Origin: Lachnospiraceae bacterium | Lineage (GTDB): Bacteria; Bacillota; Clostridia; Lachnospirales; Lachnospiraceae | Assembly: GCA_011959105.1 (NCBI GenBank) | Contig: BLLU01000247.1 | Location: 1-64,000, forward strand | Direction: 5' to 3' | Length of the DNA: 64,000 nt | Part shown: positions 1-9,580 of the stretch, piece after piece | Layout of the letters: each line of letters starts with the position of its first letter | Position numbering within the stretch: the stretch's first letter is position 1 | Made by a program: the position numbers and the translations under genes | The notes under the pieces: model-generated | What the model was told of the DNA's origin: nothing | The model's database searches: none | The model's input: only the letters and a program-made list of their open reading frames with translations

Positions 1-76
1 GGCGGACGGACATGCATCACCGGGATTGTGTGCTTTGGGGGAATAAGCGGAACTTAAAATAGGAGGAAATAAAAAT

Positions 77-988
77 ATGAGACATCTTATGAGTCCCCTG
101 GATTTCACCACCCAGGAACTGGACAGGCTTTTTGACCTGGCCAATGACATCGAGCACAACAAGGCCAAATACGCCCACGCCTGCGGCGGCAAGATCCTGG
201 CCACCTGCTTCTATGAGCCCAGCACCCGCACCCGACTGAGTTTCGAATCCGCCATGACCCGCCTGGGCGGCAGCGTCATCGGCTTTTCCGATGCAGGCTC
301 TTCCTCCGCCTCCAAGGGGGAGAGCGTGTCCGACACCATCCGGGTTATCTCCTGCTACGCCGATATCTGCGCCATGCGCCATCCCAAGGAGGGGGCGCCC
401 ATGGTAGCTATGGAGCATTCCCAGATTCCGGTGATCAACGCAGGGGACGGCGGACATCAGCATCCCACCCAGACATTAACAGATCTGCTGACCATCCGCA
501 GCCTGAAAGGCTCCCTGAGCGGCTTTACCGTCGGCCTGTGCGGCGACCTGAAATTCGGCCGTACCGTACATTCCCTGATCCACGCCCTGGTGCGCTACGA
601 GGATATCCGCTTTCTTTTCATCTCCCCGGAAGAGTTGAAAGTCCCCGACTATATCACGGAGATGCTGAAAACCAGGGAAATCTCCTATGAGGAAGTCACC
701 AGCCTGGAAGATGTGATGCCCCGGCTGGATCTGCTGTATATGACCCGGGTACAGAAGGAACGCTTTTTTAACGAAGAGGATTATATCCGTCTGAAAGATT
801 TCTATATTCTGGACAAGGCCAAAATGGCCCTGGCGGGACCGGACATGTTGGTGCTCCACCCCCTGCCCCGGGTTAACGAGATCTCGGTGGAGGTGGACAA
901 CGACCCCAGAGCCGCTTACTTCCGGCAGGCCCAATACGGCGTTTATGTGCGCATGGCCCTGATCCTGACCCTGCTGGAACTGGCATAA
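77..988 (+). CDS. pyrB: Aspartate carbamoyltransferase catalytic subunit
   Basis: Catalyses carbamoyl phosphate plus aspartate to carbamoyl-aspartate in de novo pyrimidine synthesis. The 303-residue length is usual for the family. The carbamoyl-phosphate loop [11 protein letters not shown] lies near residues 48-58, and HPTQTLTDL and HPLPRVNEI mark the aspartate domain. The ATG follows a strong AGGAGG site (62-67). It lies 56 bp before pyrI, so the two form the pyrBI unit of a class B (catalytic plus regulatory) enzyme. The promoter region is mostly outside the window; bases 1-60 show no attenuator. Confidence 0.97.
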   Translation: MRHLMSPLDFTTQELDRLFDLANDIEHNKAKYAHACGGKILATCFYEPSTRTRLSFESAMTRLGGSVIGFSDAGSSSASKGESVSDTIRVISCYADICAMRHPKEGAPMVAMEHSQIPVINAGDGGHQHPTQTLTDLLTIRSLKGSLSGFTVGLCGDLKFGRTVHSLIHALVRYEDIRFLFISPEELKVPDYITEMLKTREISYEEVTSLEDVMPRLDLLYMTRVQKERFFNEEDYIRLKDFYILDKAKMALAGPDMLVLHPLPRVNEISVEVDNDPRAAYFRQAQYGVYVRMALILTLLELA

Positions 989-1044
989 AGCAGAGGCCGG
1001 GAAATTCACAATCATCTGCAATATTGTTAGAAGGGAGATATCAT

Positions 1045-1488
1045 ATGTTAAACGTGGGAAAAATTGAGGAAGGCTTCGTGCTGGACCATATCAAGGCCGG
1101 AAAGAGCCTGTCCATCTACGAACACCTGGGCCTGGACAAGCTGGACTGCACCGTGGCTATCATAAAAAATGCCCGCAGCAACAAAATGGGTAAAAAGGAT
1201 ATTCTGAAAGTAGAATGCGACATCGACATGCTGGACCTGGACGTGCTGGCATACATTGACCATAACATTACTGTAAATGTCATAAAGGACGGAGAGATCG
1301 TGGACAAAAAAGACCTGGTGCTGCCCCGGCAGATCAAAAATGTAATCCACTGCCACAATCCCCGCTGCATCACCTCCATTGAGCAGGAACTACCCCACAT
1401 TTTCTATCTGGCTGACCCGGTGAAAGAAGTATACCGCTGCAAATACTGCGAAGAAAAATACACTGAACGGGCCAAGAAAAAGCTATAG
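1045..1488 (+). CDS. pyrI: Aspartate carbamoyltransferase regulatory subunit
   Basis: Allosteric regulatory chain that binds nucleotides and holds catalytic trimers together through a structural zinc. The protein begins MLNVGKIEEG; this ATG (1045) has the site AGAAGGGAGA just upstream, so an in-frame TTG at 1024 is rejected. The four zinc cysteines are visible as CHNPRC and CKYC in the C-terminal third. At 147 residues it is a full-length PyrI. It is followed 18 bp later by a strong terminator, ending the pyrBI transcript. Confidence 0.96.
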   Translation: MLNVGKIEEGFVLDHIKAGKSLSIYEHLGLDKLDCTVAIIKNARSNKMGKKDILKVECDIDMLDLDVLAYIDHNITVNVIKDGEIVDKKDLVLPRQIKNVIHCHNPRCITSIEQELPHIFYLADPVKEVYRCKYCEEKYTERAKKKL

Positions 1489-1506
1489 CATCCCAAGCGT
1501 AAAACA

Positions 1507-1546
1507 GGCGTCCATCCACCGTTTTCGGTGTATGGACGCCCTTTTT
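1507..1546. terminator. Bidirectional terminator between pyrI and the solute-binding lipoprotein gene
   Basis: Near-perfect hairpin, GGCGTCCATCCACC paired with GGTGTATGGACGCC over a short loop, followed by CTTTTT on the plus strand. The minus strand also carries a short T-rich tract after the stem, so it can serve both convergent genes. Confidence 0.85.
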
Positions 1547-1557
1547 AAGCACTGCCT

Positions 1558-3855
1558 TTATTGTCGTTCATCCAGATAAATCTGCACCCGCTTCTGGATA
1601 GCATCTACTACCGTATCCAAGTCTTTGTCTGAATGAAAATAGCTGTCCGCATCTTCCATCACAAGGTTAAAGACTTCCTCCGAATCAAAAGCCATGGGCA
1701 CAGCTTTCCCCAATAGTTCCACATACTCTTCCAGATAGGAAGTTCCATCCGCTTTCGCCGGTAACTGATAACCGGTGTTGTTTGTGGATTTCCAATAGTA
1801 TGTTTTACCCGCCTCATTGTAGGCGACCTGAGCGCTTGGTATATCGGCCCTGACGCTGATGGACTGGGACAGAAGCTGCTGGCTCTCCAGACTGAGCAGG
1901 TAGTTGACCAGCTCCTTCACTCCTTCTTTCTCCATGGCGTTCTGATTGACCACCAGCATTCCCTTATCCACCAGGAAGTGACTGCCTCCCGCATCGGAGG
2001 GATAGCCCACCAGATTCGCGTTATCACCCAATTTCTCGCAGGTCTCGCTGAAAATCTTCATATCCCACACCATGCACTCCACTCCCAGATACCCCCCCGA
2101 AACCAACGGCGCAGTGCGGTCGTATAGCGTGCTGTTGTTTTCGGCCTTTTGGGTCATATCCTTAACTGTCTTCAGGATTTCCCGGAACTCCGGACAGTCA
2201 AAACTGCTCACCCCATCCTTGATGAAAGGGGAATTCGGGATGTCCATTCCCATCAGAAAATACAGGTTATAAGCGTATTCATCCTGACCGGATATATCCA
2301 CAAACAGACCTTCGATATCGTCCTGTTCAGCAAGCAGGGACAGTATATCCCGGGTGGTCCAGCCATCCTCCTGCCAGTAGGCCCTGGCGGTCAGGAGCGT
2401 TCTGACATACACCGACAGGGGAACCGCATACAGGCCGCCCTCATAAGTTCCCGCCTGAACGGCCCCCGGCAGCAGAACATCCAGAGTATCCTGGGAAAGA
2501 AGCTGCCCCAGTTCTCCCAGCGCTCCGTTGGCCTGCAGGGCCTTCACATTCTGTCGGGGCAGATACAAAAGATCCGGCCCCCCTCCGTTGGCCACCTCCA
2601 GCAATACTCTGTCGGCCTCCGCCTCCTGAAAAGCCGCCTGATATTGAATTCCGAAGGAGGGATTTTCCCTGCCAAAGCTGAGCACCCTTTCCGAGAAGAA
2701 GGAACTCTCTCCATACAGATTGGCCACCTGTATTTCCCCCTCCGCCGCAGGCCGATCCTGGGAGAGCGTCAAAATATATCTCCGGGCTTCATCCGTTTTC
2801 GTTAACAGCAGTCTGAGTCCATTCCCTGCGGGCATCACCGCCATTTCCAGCGCATCCGCATAGCCGGCAACCTCGTCCAGTCTTGCCAGCAGCTTTCTCT
2901 CGCCTGTGTCAGTATCCCAGCTTACCAGTTGATGATCCGCAGCGTAGTACAGCATGTTTCCCCACATGGCGTACCATCTCTGGACATTTTTGATTCCCTG
3001 TAGAGAATGGCGGTTTGCTTCCCCCGTATCCGGATCCAGCTGAACCCACTCCCATTCTCCCGGCACGCCGCAGACAAGAATCCTTTTTCCATCGGATGTG
3101 CGGAAACTCTGGCTGCCTGCGCCGTTTTCCGAGGGATAGGCATAACTCCCTGCCAGCTTTCCTTCGGCATCCAGCATATAGACAGTCTGTCCGTCCACAT
3201 CGTCTATGTACACATTTCCCTGACTGTCGCTGCCCAGGAACAGAACGGCGTACGCAAGTCCCTCCCGGATGCCGTTCTCCCGCAGGATGTCTGTCAGTTC
3301 CACCTTATTCTGTATCTGGCCCCGGCAATCCGTATACACAGCATAGGATCGGATCTCCTGATCATCCTGGGCACTCCTGCCGCTGACCCAGAATACCAGT
3401 CTGTCATCGTTTACCACATCCATTCCCTGTATTAAGCCGCCTTCTATCTCCCAGACGCCGGTGGACAAGGAGACCTGTTCTCCCGCCCCAGTGTCCCCGT
3501 TAATCTTTTGCAGAGAAGCACTTACGGTATCCTGCTGTCGATACGAGTCCAGCACATAGAAATCGTTACCCCAGGCAAGCTGAAGACAGGTATGAGCAAC
3601 CGTTTCCCCGGGCTCCCTGTACTCTACGGATATATTGTCATTTACATACAAGAGCGCATCCTTCACAGCTCCTGCTGTCGGAAGTCTCTTTTCCTGCCAG
3701 TCCGTCTGGGGTTCTGGAGTTGATGTCTGTTCGGTCCCGGCTGTTTCCGCTCCGGTGGCTGCCGTCCCATTGGGACCCGGCTCCCGTCCGCAGGCGGCAA
3801 GCAGGAGACAGATGCTTAACAGAAAACTTATTTTTCTTAATACTTTATGTCTCAT
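1558..3855 (-). CDS. Extracellular solute-binding lipoprotein (ABC sugar-type), long form
   Basis: 765-residue predicted lipoprotein. The signal is MRHKVLRKISFLLSICLLLAACG, with lipobox LAAC. The start at 3855 follows AAAAGGAT; an upstream in-frame ATG (3921) would bury the signal peptide and is rejected. The N-terminal half (about residues 50-380) has repeated short beta motifs with Trp and Gly-Asp turns, resembling a propeller-like sensor region. The C-terminal half resembles family-1 sugar-binding proteins (LLEVANGGGPDLLYL, YEGGLYAVPLS, YLGVECMVWD). No permease or ATPase gene adjoins it, so it may deliver substrate to a distant transporter or act as a sensor. The substrate is unknown. Confidence 0.75.
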   Translation of the reverse strand: MRHKVLRKISFLLSICLLLAACGREPGPNGTAATGAETAGTEQTSTPEPQTDWQEKRLPTAGAVKDALLYVNDNISVEYREPGETVAHTCLQLAWGNDFYVLDSYRQQDTVSASLQKINGDTGAGEQVSLSTGVWEIEGGLIQGMDVVNDDRLVFWVSGRSAQDDQEIRSYAVYTDCRGQIQNKVELTDILRENGIREGLAYAVLFLGSDSQGNVYIDDVDGQTVYMLDAEGKLAGSYAYPSENGAGSQSFRTSDGKRILVCGVPGEWEWVQLDPDTGEANRHSLQGIKNVQRWYAMWGNMLYYAADHQLVSWDTDTGERKLLARLDEVAGYADALEMAVMPAGNGLRLLLTKTDEARRYILTLSQDRPAAEGEIQVANLYGESSFFSERVLSFGRENPSFGIQYQAAFQEAEADRVLLEVANGGGPDLLYLPRQNVKALQANGALGELGQLLSQDTLDVLLPGAVQAGTYEGGLYAVPLSVYVRTLLTARAYWQEDGWTTRDILSLLAEQDDIEGLFVDISGQDEYAYNLYFLMGMDIPNSPFIKDGVSSFDCPEFREILKTVKDMTQKAENNSTLYDRTAPLVSGGYLGVECMVWDMKIFSETCEKLGDNANLVGYPSDAGGSHFLVDKGMLVVNQNAMEKEGVKELVNYLLSLESQQLLSQSISVRADIPSAQVAYNEAGKTYYWKSTNNTGYQLPAKADGTSYLEEYVELLGKAVPMAFDSEEVFNLVMEDADSYFHSDKDLDTVVDAIQKRVQIYLDERQ

Positions 3856-3994
3856 CGCTATCCTTTTCCCATATTTCTGAAATATGGACAAGCCAACGGC
3901 TTTTCTGTGACATTGTGCCAACGGTTATCAATCCGTATCCAAATTCTGCCCATGTCCATGGAATCCAAGGCTGGCATGTTGTTAGAACGTCAAA

Positions 3995-4306
3995 TCAATA
4001 GTCTATACCACAGAGGCTATGCTTTTCATGGTAATAGGTGTCGCCTCCTATTACATAGCCGCAATCTGTGCACATCAGAGTGGTCTTATCAACCCACTTT
4101 GAATAACTGCAAATCTGCGGTCCCTGGCTTGCCTGCAGGGTGACAGTATGGTTGCTCGTCCTATAATCCACCGTTTCTCCAAACCATTTTGTATTATGAT
4201 GCATACAGGCCCCTCTTGTACTGGCAGATGCCATCATTGTCATTCCGATGCACAAGATGCCGACACAAGCCGCCGAAATCAATTTCATGCCCACTCTTTT
4301 CTTCAT
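3995..4306 (-). CDS. Small secreted Cys/His-containing protein
   Basis: 103-residue protein with a clear signal peptide (MKKRVGMKLISAACVGILCIGMTMMASAS), giving a mature part of about 74 residues. The mature part contains GACMHHNTKW, QICSYSKW, MCTDCGYVIGG and HEKHSLCG: five Cys and several His, arranged like a degenerate zinc ribbon or disulfide knot. The upstream GGAGGAAAAAC site supports the ATG at 4306. It stands alone between two unrelated minus-strand genes, with an AT-rich 200-bp upstream region. No function is assigned. Confidence 0.7.
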   Translation of the reverse strand: MKKRVGMKLISAACVGILCIGMTMMASASTRGACMHHNTKWFGETVDYRTSNHTVTLQASQGPQICSYSKWVDKTTLMCTDCGYVIGGDTYYHEKHSLCGIDY

Positions 4307-4476
4307 AAATGTTTTTCCTCCTTTATGTTTACATTGCCGCCAGCCCAGATATTACTGCAAAACACCTTTTGGATACATCATAATAATACCGTATCTTTTT
4401 CTTTTTGTCAATTATTCCATTAAATATATATGATTACTAAAACTTTCTCAAATTATATCGCATATTATTTATTAAT

Positions 4477-4508
4477 TCAAAAAGACCATCCGGCAAAACC
4501 GAATGGCC
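4477..4508 (-). terminator. Terminator of the short-chain dehydrogenase gene
   Basis: Minus-strand hairpin GGCCATTCGG / CCGGATGGTC followed by TTTTTG, located 18 bp beyond the SDR stop codon. Confidence 0.85.
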
Positions 4509-4525
4509 TTTCCCAACTTCTATAT

Positions 4526-5272
4526 TCAGGCCCTCATCAGACCATCCACGCTCAACACCACACCGGTGATATAGGAGGCCTTCTCCGACGCCAGAAATAC
4601 AAAGGCGTTGGCAATGTCCTCCGGCTGTCCCAGACGGCGCAGGGGGATGCGGGCGATCATGGGGTCTATCACTTCTTTGGGCACTGCTTTCATCATATCC
4701 GTCTCCGTGATACCCGGCGCCACCGCATTCACACGGATGCCCTTAGGGCCCAGTTCCCGCGCCAGAGAAAGGGTAAAGCCGTTCACGGCAAACTTGGAGG
4801 TGGGATAGGCTACCCCGCTGGGCTGTCCCGATATGCTGACCATGGAGGAGGTGTTTAGAATCACGCCGCTGCCCTTCTTTTCCATAAGATCGGCCGCCGC
4901 CTTGGAACAGTTGAAGGTGCCCTTTACATTCAAATCCATCACTTTGTCAAAAGTCTCCTCCGTATAACCGGAGAAAGGCGTACTCTCCGAGATTCCCGCA
5001 TTGTTCACCAGGATATCCAGACCGCCATACTGCTCTGCCACCCGGTCAAACGCCGCCTTTACATCCCCAAAACTGCTGAGGTTGGGCCAGATGCCCTCCA
5101 CTTTAGCTTCAGGGAACTCTTCCTTCAGCTGAGCCACGGCCTTGTCCGCCGTCTCCTGTCTGCTGGCGCACAGCACCACCGCCGCGCCTTCCTGCAAAAA
5201 CGCTCTCACTGTGGCAAAGCCGATGCCCCTGCTTCCGCCTGTCACGATTGCTACCTTGTCCTTCAATACCAT
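4526..5272 (-). CDS. Short-chain dehydrogenase/reductase (SDR)
   Basis: 248-residue classical SDR. TGGSRGIG (residues 11-18) is the NAD(P)-binding loop, NNAGIS follows at about 90, and the Ser-Tyr-Lys triad falls in NTSSM and YPTSK. GVVLSVDGLMRA is the usual C-terminal end. The sequence is close to 3-oxoacyl-ACP reductase (FabG) and to gut hydroxysteroid dehydrogenases of the BaiA type; local sequence alone cannot separate these. No fatty-acid or bai genes are nearby, so a stand-alone oxidoreductase is likelier than the FabG of the fab operon. The site GGAGGGCGCT precedes the ATG. Confidence 0.85.
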   Translation of the reverse strand: MVLKDKVAIVTGGSRGIGFATVRAFLQEGAAVVLCASRQETADKAVAQLKEEFPEAKVEGIWPNLSSFGDVKAAFDRVAEQYGGLDILVNNAGISESTPFSGYTEETFDKVMDLNVKGTFNCSKAAADLMEKKGSGVILNTSSMVSISGQPSGVAYPTSKFAVNGFTLSLARELGPKGIRVNAVAPGITETDMMKAVPKEVIDPMIARIPLRRLGQPEDIANAFVFLASEKASYITGVVLSVDGLMRA

Positions 5273-5442
5273 AGCGCCCTCCTGCCTGTTTGAATTTTTA
5301 ATAGTATACGCATTTTATTATAGCCGCACACAGGGCCACTGTCAATTTTCTTTCAAGGAAAAGACCGATTCTCTGGTAAAGTCTTACAGCGCCCCAAAAC
5401 TCCCTTGTCATACTCCGTGAAAAAGAATAAAATAGAAAAGCG

Positions 5443-5464
5443 TTGTAAGAAACTTGTAAGAAAC
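5443..5464 (+). promoter_or_regulatory. Tandem direct repeat, likely response-regulator box
   Basis: Two adjacent perfect copies of TTGTAAGAAAC with an 11-bp period, 85 bp before the response-regulator start. OmpR/PhoB-type regulators bind direct repeats spaced by about one helical turn, so an autoregulatory site is inferred. Confidence 0.6.
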
Positions 5465-5548
5465 ACCCTGCTGTTTTTGTAAATATTTAGGTTTATCCTG
5501 ATACCAGCTTAAGAGAAACAGCTACATTTTTTTTCGGAAAGGGACAAC

Positions 5549-6259
5549 ATGAGCGATTGCGTGTTGGTCGTGGACGACGACCGGGAGATTGTAAAAGCCA
5601 TCAGCATCCTGCTGGAAGGAGAGGGCTATGAAGTGCTGAAAGCCTATGACGGGCTGCAGGCCCTGGATATTCTTGCCGCCCGTCAGGTACGGCTGGTACT
5701 CATTGATGTGATGATGCCAAGGCTGGACGGACTGTCGGCAGTGCTGCGCATTCGGGAGAAGCAGAATATCCCCATCATCGTGCTCTCCGCCAAGAGTGAG
5801 GACAGCGACAAAGTGCTGGGACTTTCCATGGGCGCGGATGACTATGTGTCCAAACCCTACAATCCCCAGGAGTTGGCGGCCCGGGTGAAAAGCCAGCTGC
5901 GCCGCTACACCATGCTGGGAGATATCAACGCCGGGAACTGCGTGGAAGAAATCAGGAACGGACGGCTTGTATACCGCACAGAGGAAAAAGCCCTCTACGC
6001 GGACGGAGAACCCGTCAAACTCACCGCCACGGAGACCAGGATCGTAGATCTGTTCATGCGCAACCTGGGACGGGTGTTTCCCGCCGAGGAGATTTATCGC
6101 CGGGTATGGGACGAGGAGGCTTTCGCGTCTGAGAACACCGTGATGGTACATATCAGGCGCATCCGGGAAAAAGTGGAACTGAATCCAAAAGAGCCAGAAT
6201 ATATAAAGGTGGTGTGGGGCATTGGATACAAAATGGAAAAACAGAAAAAAGGGAATTAG
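5549..6259 (+). CDS. OmpR-family response regulator
   Basis: 236 residues. The receiver domain (1-120) has the acidic pair DDD near residues 9-11, the phosphoacceptor Asp in LIDVMMPRLDG (about residue 52), and the switch Lys in VSKPYNP. The winged-helix domain (about 135-232) ends VVWGIGYKME, typical of the VanR/OmpR group. The ATG follows GAAAGGGA. The kinase gene overlaps its 3' end, so the pair is translated together. The tandem repeat upstream suggests autoregulation. Confidence 0.93.
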   Translation: MSDCVLVVDDDREIVKAISILLEGEGYEVLKAYDGLQALDILAARQVRLVLIDVMMPRLDGLSAVLRIREKQNIPIIVLSAKSEDSDKVLGLSMGADDYVSKPYNPQELAARVKSQLRRYTMLGDINAGNCVEEIRNGRLVYRTEEKALYADGEPVKLTATETRIVDLFMRNLGRVFPAEEIYRRVWDEEAFASENTVMVHIRRIREKVELNPKEPEYIKVVWGIGYKMEKQKKGN

Positions 6260-8648
6260 TTTTATGATCTTCTTCGCAGGGGCCAGCCTGACGCTGGGCG
6301 GCACGGTCAGCCTTCTGCAAAATCTGCCGGGTGATTTCTCCTGGAAGTACCCGGACAGGGCACTGCAGGACGACTACCAGCAAAGTTCGCATTTCAGAGG
6401 GTATATCTCGGGCCGTCTGGAGACCTTTCTGGCCATGGCTACAGACTGTTTTGGCAGCCATTATTACGGTTACGATTGGGGGACTTATTTCTCCCCCGGT
6501 TCTTATGGGGACAATGTTGTGGAGGCAACGGCTTATTCGGATATCCCTGTGGAACTCTACGAAGGTATATCCGAGTATAGGCAGCTGCAGCTGGAGCCCT
6601 ACGAGTGGATCTACAATCAGAATGAGGAAAAATGGGAATTGGAGCTGGGTGCGGAACCCCTCACGGAGGAACAGCGCCGGGAGCAATACAGAAAGGCTGC
6701 CCAGCAGTACCATGACAGCATCAAACAGGACGAGAACCTGCTCTACTCCATATCCTATGACGGCAAGGTTCTCTACACCAATTCGGAACTGCTTCCCCAG
6801 GAGGACAAATTGACCGCGCCGGAGGGGTACAATTTTCTGCTGCAGTATGCGGAGGGAAAAGTACGGATTTTCAAGGACGGTAAGGAACTGGATGTCTACG
6901 GGGACGGCTACTATCGGGACGAGAGCGCGTGGTATGTACCCGGCTACCGCAATTTCCCGGCAGATGAAGAGATGAAAAAGGCTGTGATCTATATGGCTGT
7001 AGCCAAAGAACCCGTATTGTATTCGGAAAGTTCCTACGGCAGAAGCGGCTACCGTCAGATGGACAATTCCCTGTACTGGATGCAGTACAACACAAGAGAA
7101 AGCAGAAAGACACTGATCCGGGACATGATATACCTGGGGACAGGGCTGGCACTGCTGCTGGCATCCTTCCTGTGCCGGAAGTCCAAGCGGGAGGCGGACG
7201 CAGGCATCGCCCGATTTACCGGAAAAATATGGTTTGAGGGCAAGATCCTGATGGGGCTTCTGATCCTGTACCCCCTGTTCCTAGGCTGCGTCATATGGCT
7301 CTCCGAGAACTATGGCGACTATATCAATGAAGCCGTCTACTGGGCAGAGGCAGAATCCTACGACTATGCCCTCTCCTATACAATCCGCCCTCTGGGCCAG
7401 GCTCTGTGTCATCTGCCCGCTCCGATATGGGTCCTCCTTTTCTGGCTGCTCTATCTGGCCGTCAATGACCTGCGGCGCAACAGGAAAGTATGGACGCACG
7501 GGCTGGTGGCCAGGCTGTGCCGGGCCTTTACTGCCCGGGATCTGCGGGAGCCCCTGCCTGTGAGGACGGCCCACCGCAATGGGGCCGCCTTTGCCGCGGC
7601 TGCTGTCTACGGACTGCTGATGCTGGCGGGCGGAATAATAGGATTTACCCAGGGAGGCAGAAACACCATGGGCGTCTTGTGGGGCTTGGGCAGCCTGTTC
7701 TTTCTGATCTTGGTGGGATTTCTGTTGCTGCAGTACCGGATCGGCGTGAAAAATATGGAAACCGCCAGAGATCTGGAGGCATTGTCAATCCGCATCCGGG
7801 ACATCCGCAACGGGAATTACGCCGGAAACTGGGACGGAAATGCCTCTGAAAGCGAAGACGGGAACCCGGGCACTCCCCTCTCAGGCCATGACCTGGAGGA
7901 CGCCATGGCGGAACTGGAAGACATCCGGCACGGCATGGCCATCGCCGTGGACGAGCAGATGAAGAGCGAACGCATGAAAGTGGAATTGATCGCCAATGTC
8001 TCCCATGACATCAAGACGCCGCTTACCTCCATCATCAGCTATGTGCAGTTCCTGAAAGAAGAGAAAGAACTGCCGGAGCATGTGCGGGACTATGTGAAAA
8101 TCCTGGATGAAAAATCCCAGCGGCTGAAAAACATGGTGCAGGACGTGTTTGCCGTGAGCAAGGCAGCATCCGGGGAGCTCCCCATGCATATGGAGGAACT
8201 GGACTTTTGTAAGCTGCTGCGCCAGACTCTGGCGGATATGGAAGAGCAGATTGCAGGCAGCAAAGTCACTTTCCGCACGGAACTGCCTGAGACACCGGTG
8301 ATGATCATGGCCGACGGCCAGCGGATGTACCGGGTATTTCAGAATCTGTTCCAGAATGCCATACAATATTCCCTGGACGGTTCAAGGGTGTTTGTAAGCC
8401 TGCAGAACGACGGACAGCTGGCTGTAGCCAGCGTTAAGAACACCTCCCGGCAGGAACTGGATAAGGACAAGGATTTCACGGAACGCTTTGCCCGGGGAGA
8501 CTTAAGCCGCACGGACGGCGGCAGCGGCCTGGGACTGTCCATCGCCCAGAGCTTTACGGAAGCCTGTGGCGGCAGCTTCAGCTGGGAAACCAATGCGGAT
8601 CTGTTTGTAGTAACGGTTTCTTTCCGAATACTGGAAGATAGGACTTAA
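6222..8648 (+). CDS. Membrane sensor histidine kinase
   Basis: About 808 residues. There is an N-terminal hydrophobic segment, a large extracytoplasmic region (about 35-305), several transmembrane segments (about 308-325, 345-365, 400-420, 455-510), then a cytoplasmic kinase. The HisKA motif is NVSHDIKTPLTS with His595, the N box is FQNLFQNAIQYS, and the G box is GGSGLGLSIA. The start is uncertain. TTG at 6222, inside the regulator gene, gives a charged N-terminus (MDTKWKNRKKG); ATG at 6264 has a better site (AAAGGGA). The multi-pass topology between sensor and kinase is more elaborate than a plain VanS-type protein. The ligand is unknown. Confidence 0.9.
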   Translation: MDTKWKNRKKGISFMIFFAGASLTLGGTVSLLQNLPGDFSWKYPDRALQDDYQQSSHFRGYISGRLETFLAMATDCFGSHYYGYDWGTYFSPGSYGDNVVEATAYSDIPVELYEGISEYRQLQLEPYEWIYNQNEEKWELELGAEPLTEEQRREQYRKAAQQYHDSIKQDENLLYSISYDGKVLYTNSELLPQEDKLTAPEGYNFLLQYAEGKVRIFKDGKELDVYGDGYYRDESAWYVPGYRNFPADEEMKKAVIYMAVAKEPVLYSESSYGRSGYRQMDNSLYWMQYNTRESRKTLIRDMIYLGTGLALLLASFLCRKSKREADAGIARFTGKIWFEGKILMGLLILYPLFLGCVIWLSENYGDYINEAVYWAEAESYDYALSYTIRPLGQALCHLPAPIWVLLFWLLYLAVNDLRRNRKVWTHGLVARLCRAFTARDLREPLPVRTAHRNGAAFAAAAVYGLLMLAGGIIGFTQGGRNTMGVLWGLGSLFFLILVGFLLLQYRIGVKNMETARDLEALSIRIRDIRNGNYAGNWDGNASESEDGNPGTPLSGHDLEDAMAELEDIRHGMAIAVDEQMKSERMKVELIANVSHDIKTPLTSIISYVQFLKEEKELPEHVRDYVKILDEKSQRLKNMVQDVFAVSKAASGELPMHMEELDFCKLLRQTLADMEEQIAGSKVTFRTELPETPVMIMADGQRMYRVFQNLFQNAIQYSLDGSRVFVSLQNDGQLAVASVKNTSRQELDKDKDFTERFARGDLSRTDGGSGLGLSIAQSFTEACGGSFSWETNADLFVVTVSFRILEDRT

Positions 8649-8652
8649 AACC

Positions 8653-8699
8653 CGGCGGGGCACTTCCGATTGAGAAGTGCCCCGCCGTATGTCTTTTTT
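8653..8699. terminator. Terminator between the kinase and the AAA ATPase genes
   Basis: Perfect 14-bp stem CGGCGGGGCACTTC / GAAGTGCCCCGCCG with a 7-nt loop. A T-rich run, GTCTTTTTT, follows on the plus strand; a weaker GGGTTTT follows on the minus strand, where the next gene converges. Confidence 0.88.
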
Positions 8700-8701
8700 C
8701 A

Positions 8702-9556
8702 CTAAAACTCCCCTTCGTGTTTTTGAAAGAAATCATAGTAGGCCCTGACATTAGAAAGTTCTGTCCAGCGCTTCACATCCACCGGATCCTCGTCCAGATC
8801 GTAGATTTTGGCTCCCCGCATGGACAACAGGAACGGGGAATGGGTGGCCATGACAAACTGACAGCCAAAAAACCGGGCGGAATCCTCCAAAAACCGCAGC
8901 AGTTCCTGCTGCCGCTGGGGGGATAAGCTGTTCTCCGGCTCGTCCAGCAGATAGAGCCCGTTCTCCTGTATTTTTTCCGAGAAATACAGAAAGGCACTCT
9001 CCCCGTTGGAATGTTCCCGCACATTGTCCATCAGATTGGCGCGCACATATCGGGACTGGGTCTTGGAGCGCGCCTGCACCACCTTCTTAAGCTGCTCGTA
9101 ATCCTCCAGGGAGCGCATCTGGAAACGGGCATACTTGTTCTCCAGGTATTCGCTGAACACATCCTCCCGTTTCCTGTCAATCCCCTCGTTCAGGGAACGC
9201 AGATTCAACATAAAATCAAACACATCGTCGCTGGTGATAATCCGGCTCAGTTTGGGAATGGGCTCCAGGGTCTCAAAGTCACACAGCTTACAATAGGTTT
9301 CAAAGAAATTGCTGCGGTTATACAGGGTGTCCCTCTGCAGCTTCAAGGTCTCCCCGATCACGTTCAGTGCCGTGGTCTTACCGGAGCCGTTGCCTCCGTA
9401 AAGAATTGTCACAGGCTCAAAGTCCAACATCCGCAGCTTCCGCCGGGAAAGGATCTGAAAAGGATAATACGAATCGTAACAGGTGCGCTGTTCGCCCCAG
9501 AAAAAATCGGATTCCTGTTCCCCGGTGGGAAATGTAAAATGAGATAAGTATATCAT
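8702..9556 (-). CDS. AAA/ABC-type ATPase (OLD/SMC-like)
   Basis: 284 residues. Walker A is GGNGSGKTT (about residues 54-62), the ABC-like signature region is SPQRQQELLRF, and Walker B is LYLLDEPENSL. There is a short central helical insertion in place of a long coiled coil. Such small ATPases are common in Firmicutes and are often called AAA_15/AAA_21 proteins, with poorly known roles. No nuclease partner adjoins it. It starts 24 bp after the esterase gene on the same strand with an AAGGAG site, suggesting co-transcription. Confidence 0.85.
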   Translation of the reverse strand: MIYLSHFTFPTGEQESDFFWGEQRTCYDSYYPFQILSRRKLRMLDFEPVTILYGGNGSGKTTALNVIGETLKLQRDTLYNRSNFFETYCKLCDFETLEPIPKLSRIITSDDVFDFMLNLRSLNEGIDRKREDVFSEYLENKYARFQMRSLEDYEQLKKVVQARSKTQSRYVRANLMDNVREHSNGESAFLYFSEKIQENGLYLLDEPENSLSPQRQQELLRFLEDSARFFGCQFVMATHSPFLLSMRGAKIYDLDEDPVDVKRWTELSNVRAYYDFFQKHEGEF

Positions 9557-9580
9557 TGCTTGCTCCTTTTTCTGCCGAAA

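Noticed and set aside
4526..5272. Bile-acid operon member
   Set aside because: BaiA-like similarity of this SDR is too general and no other bai genes are close.
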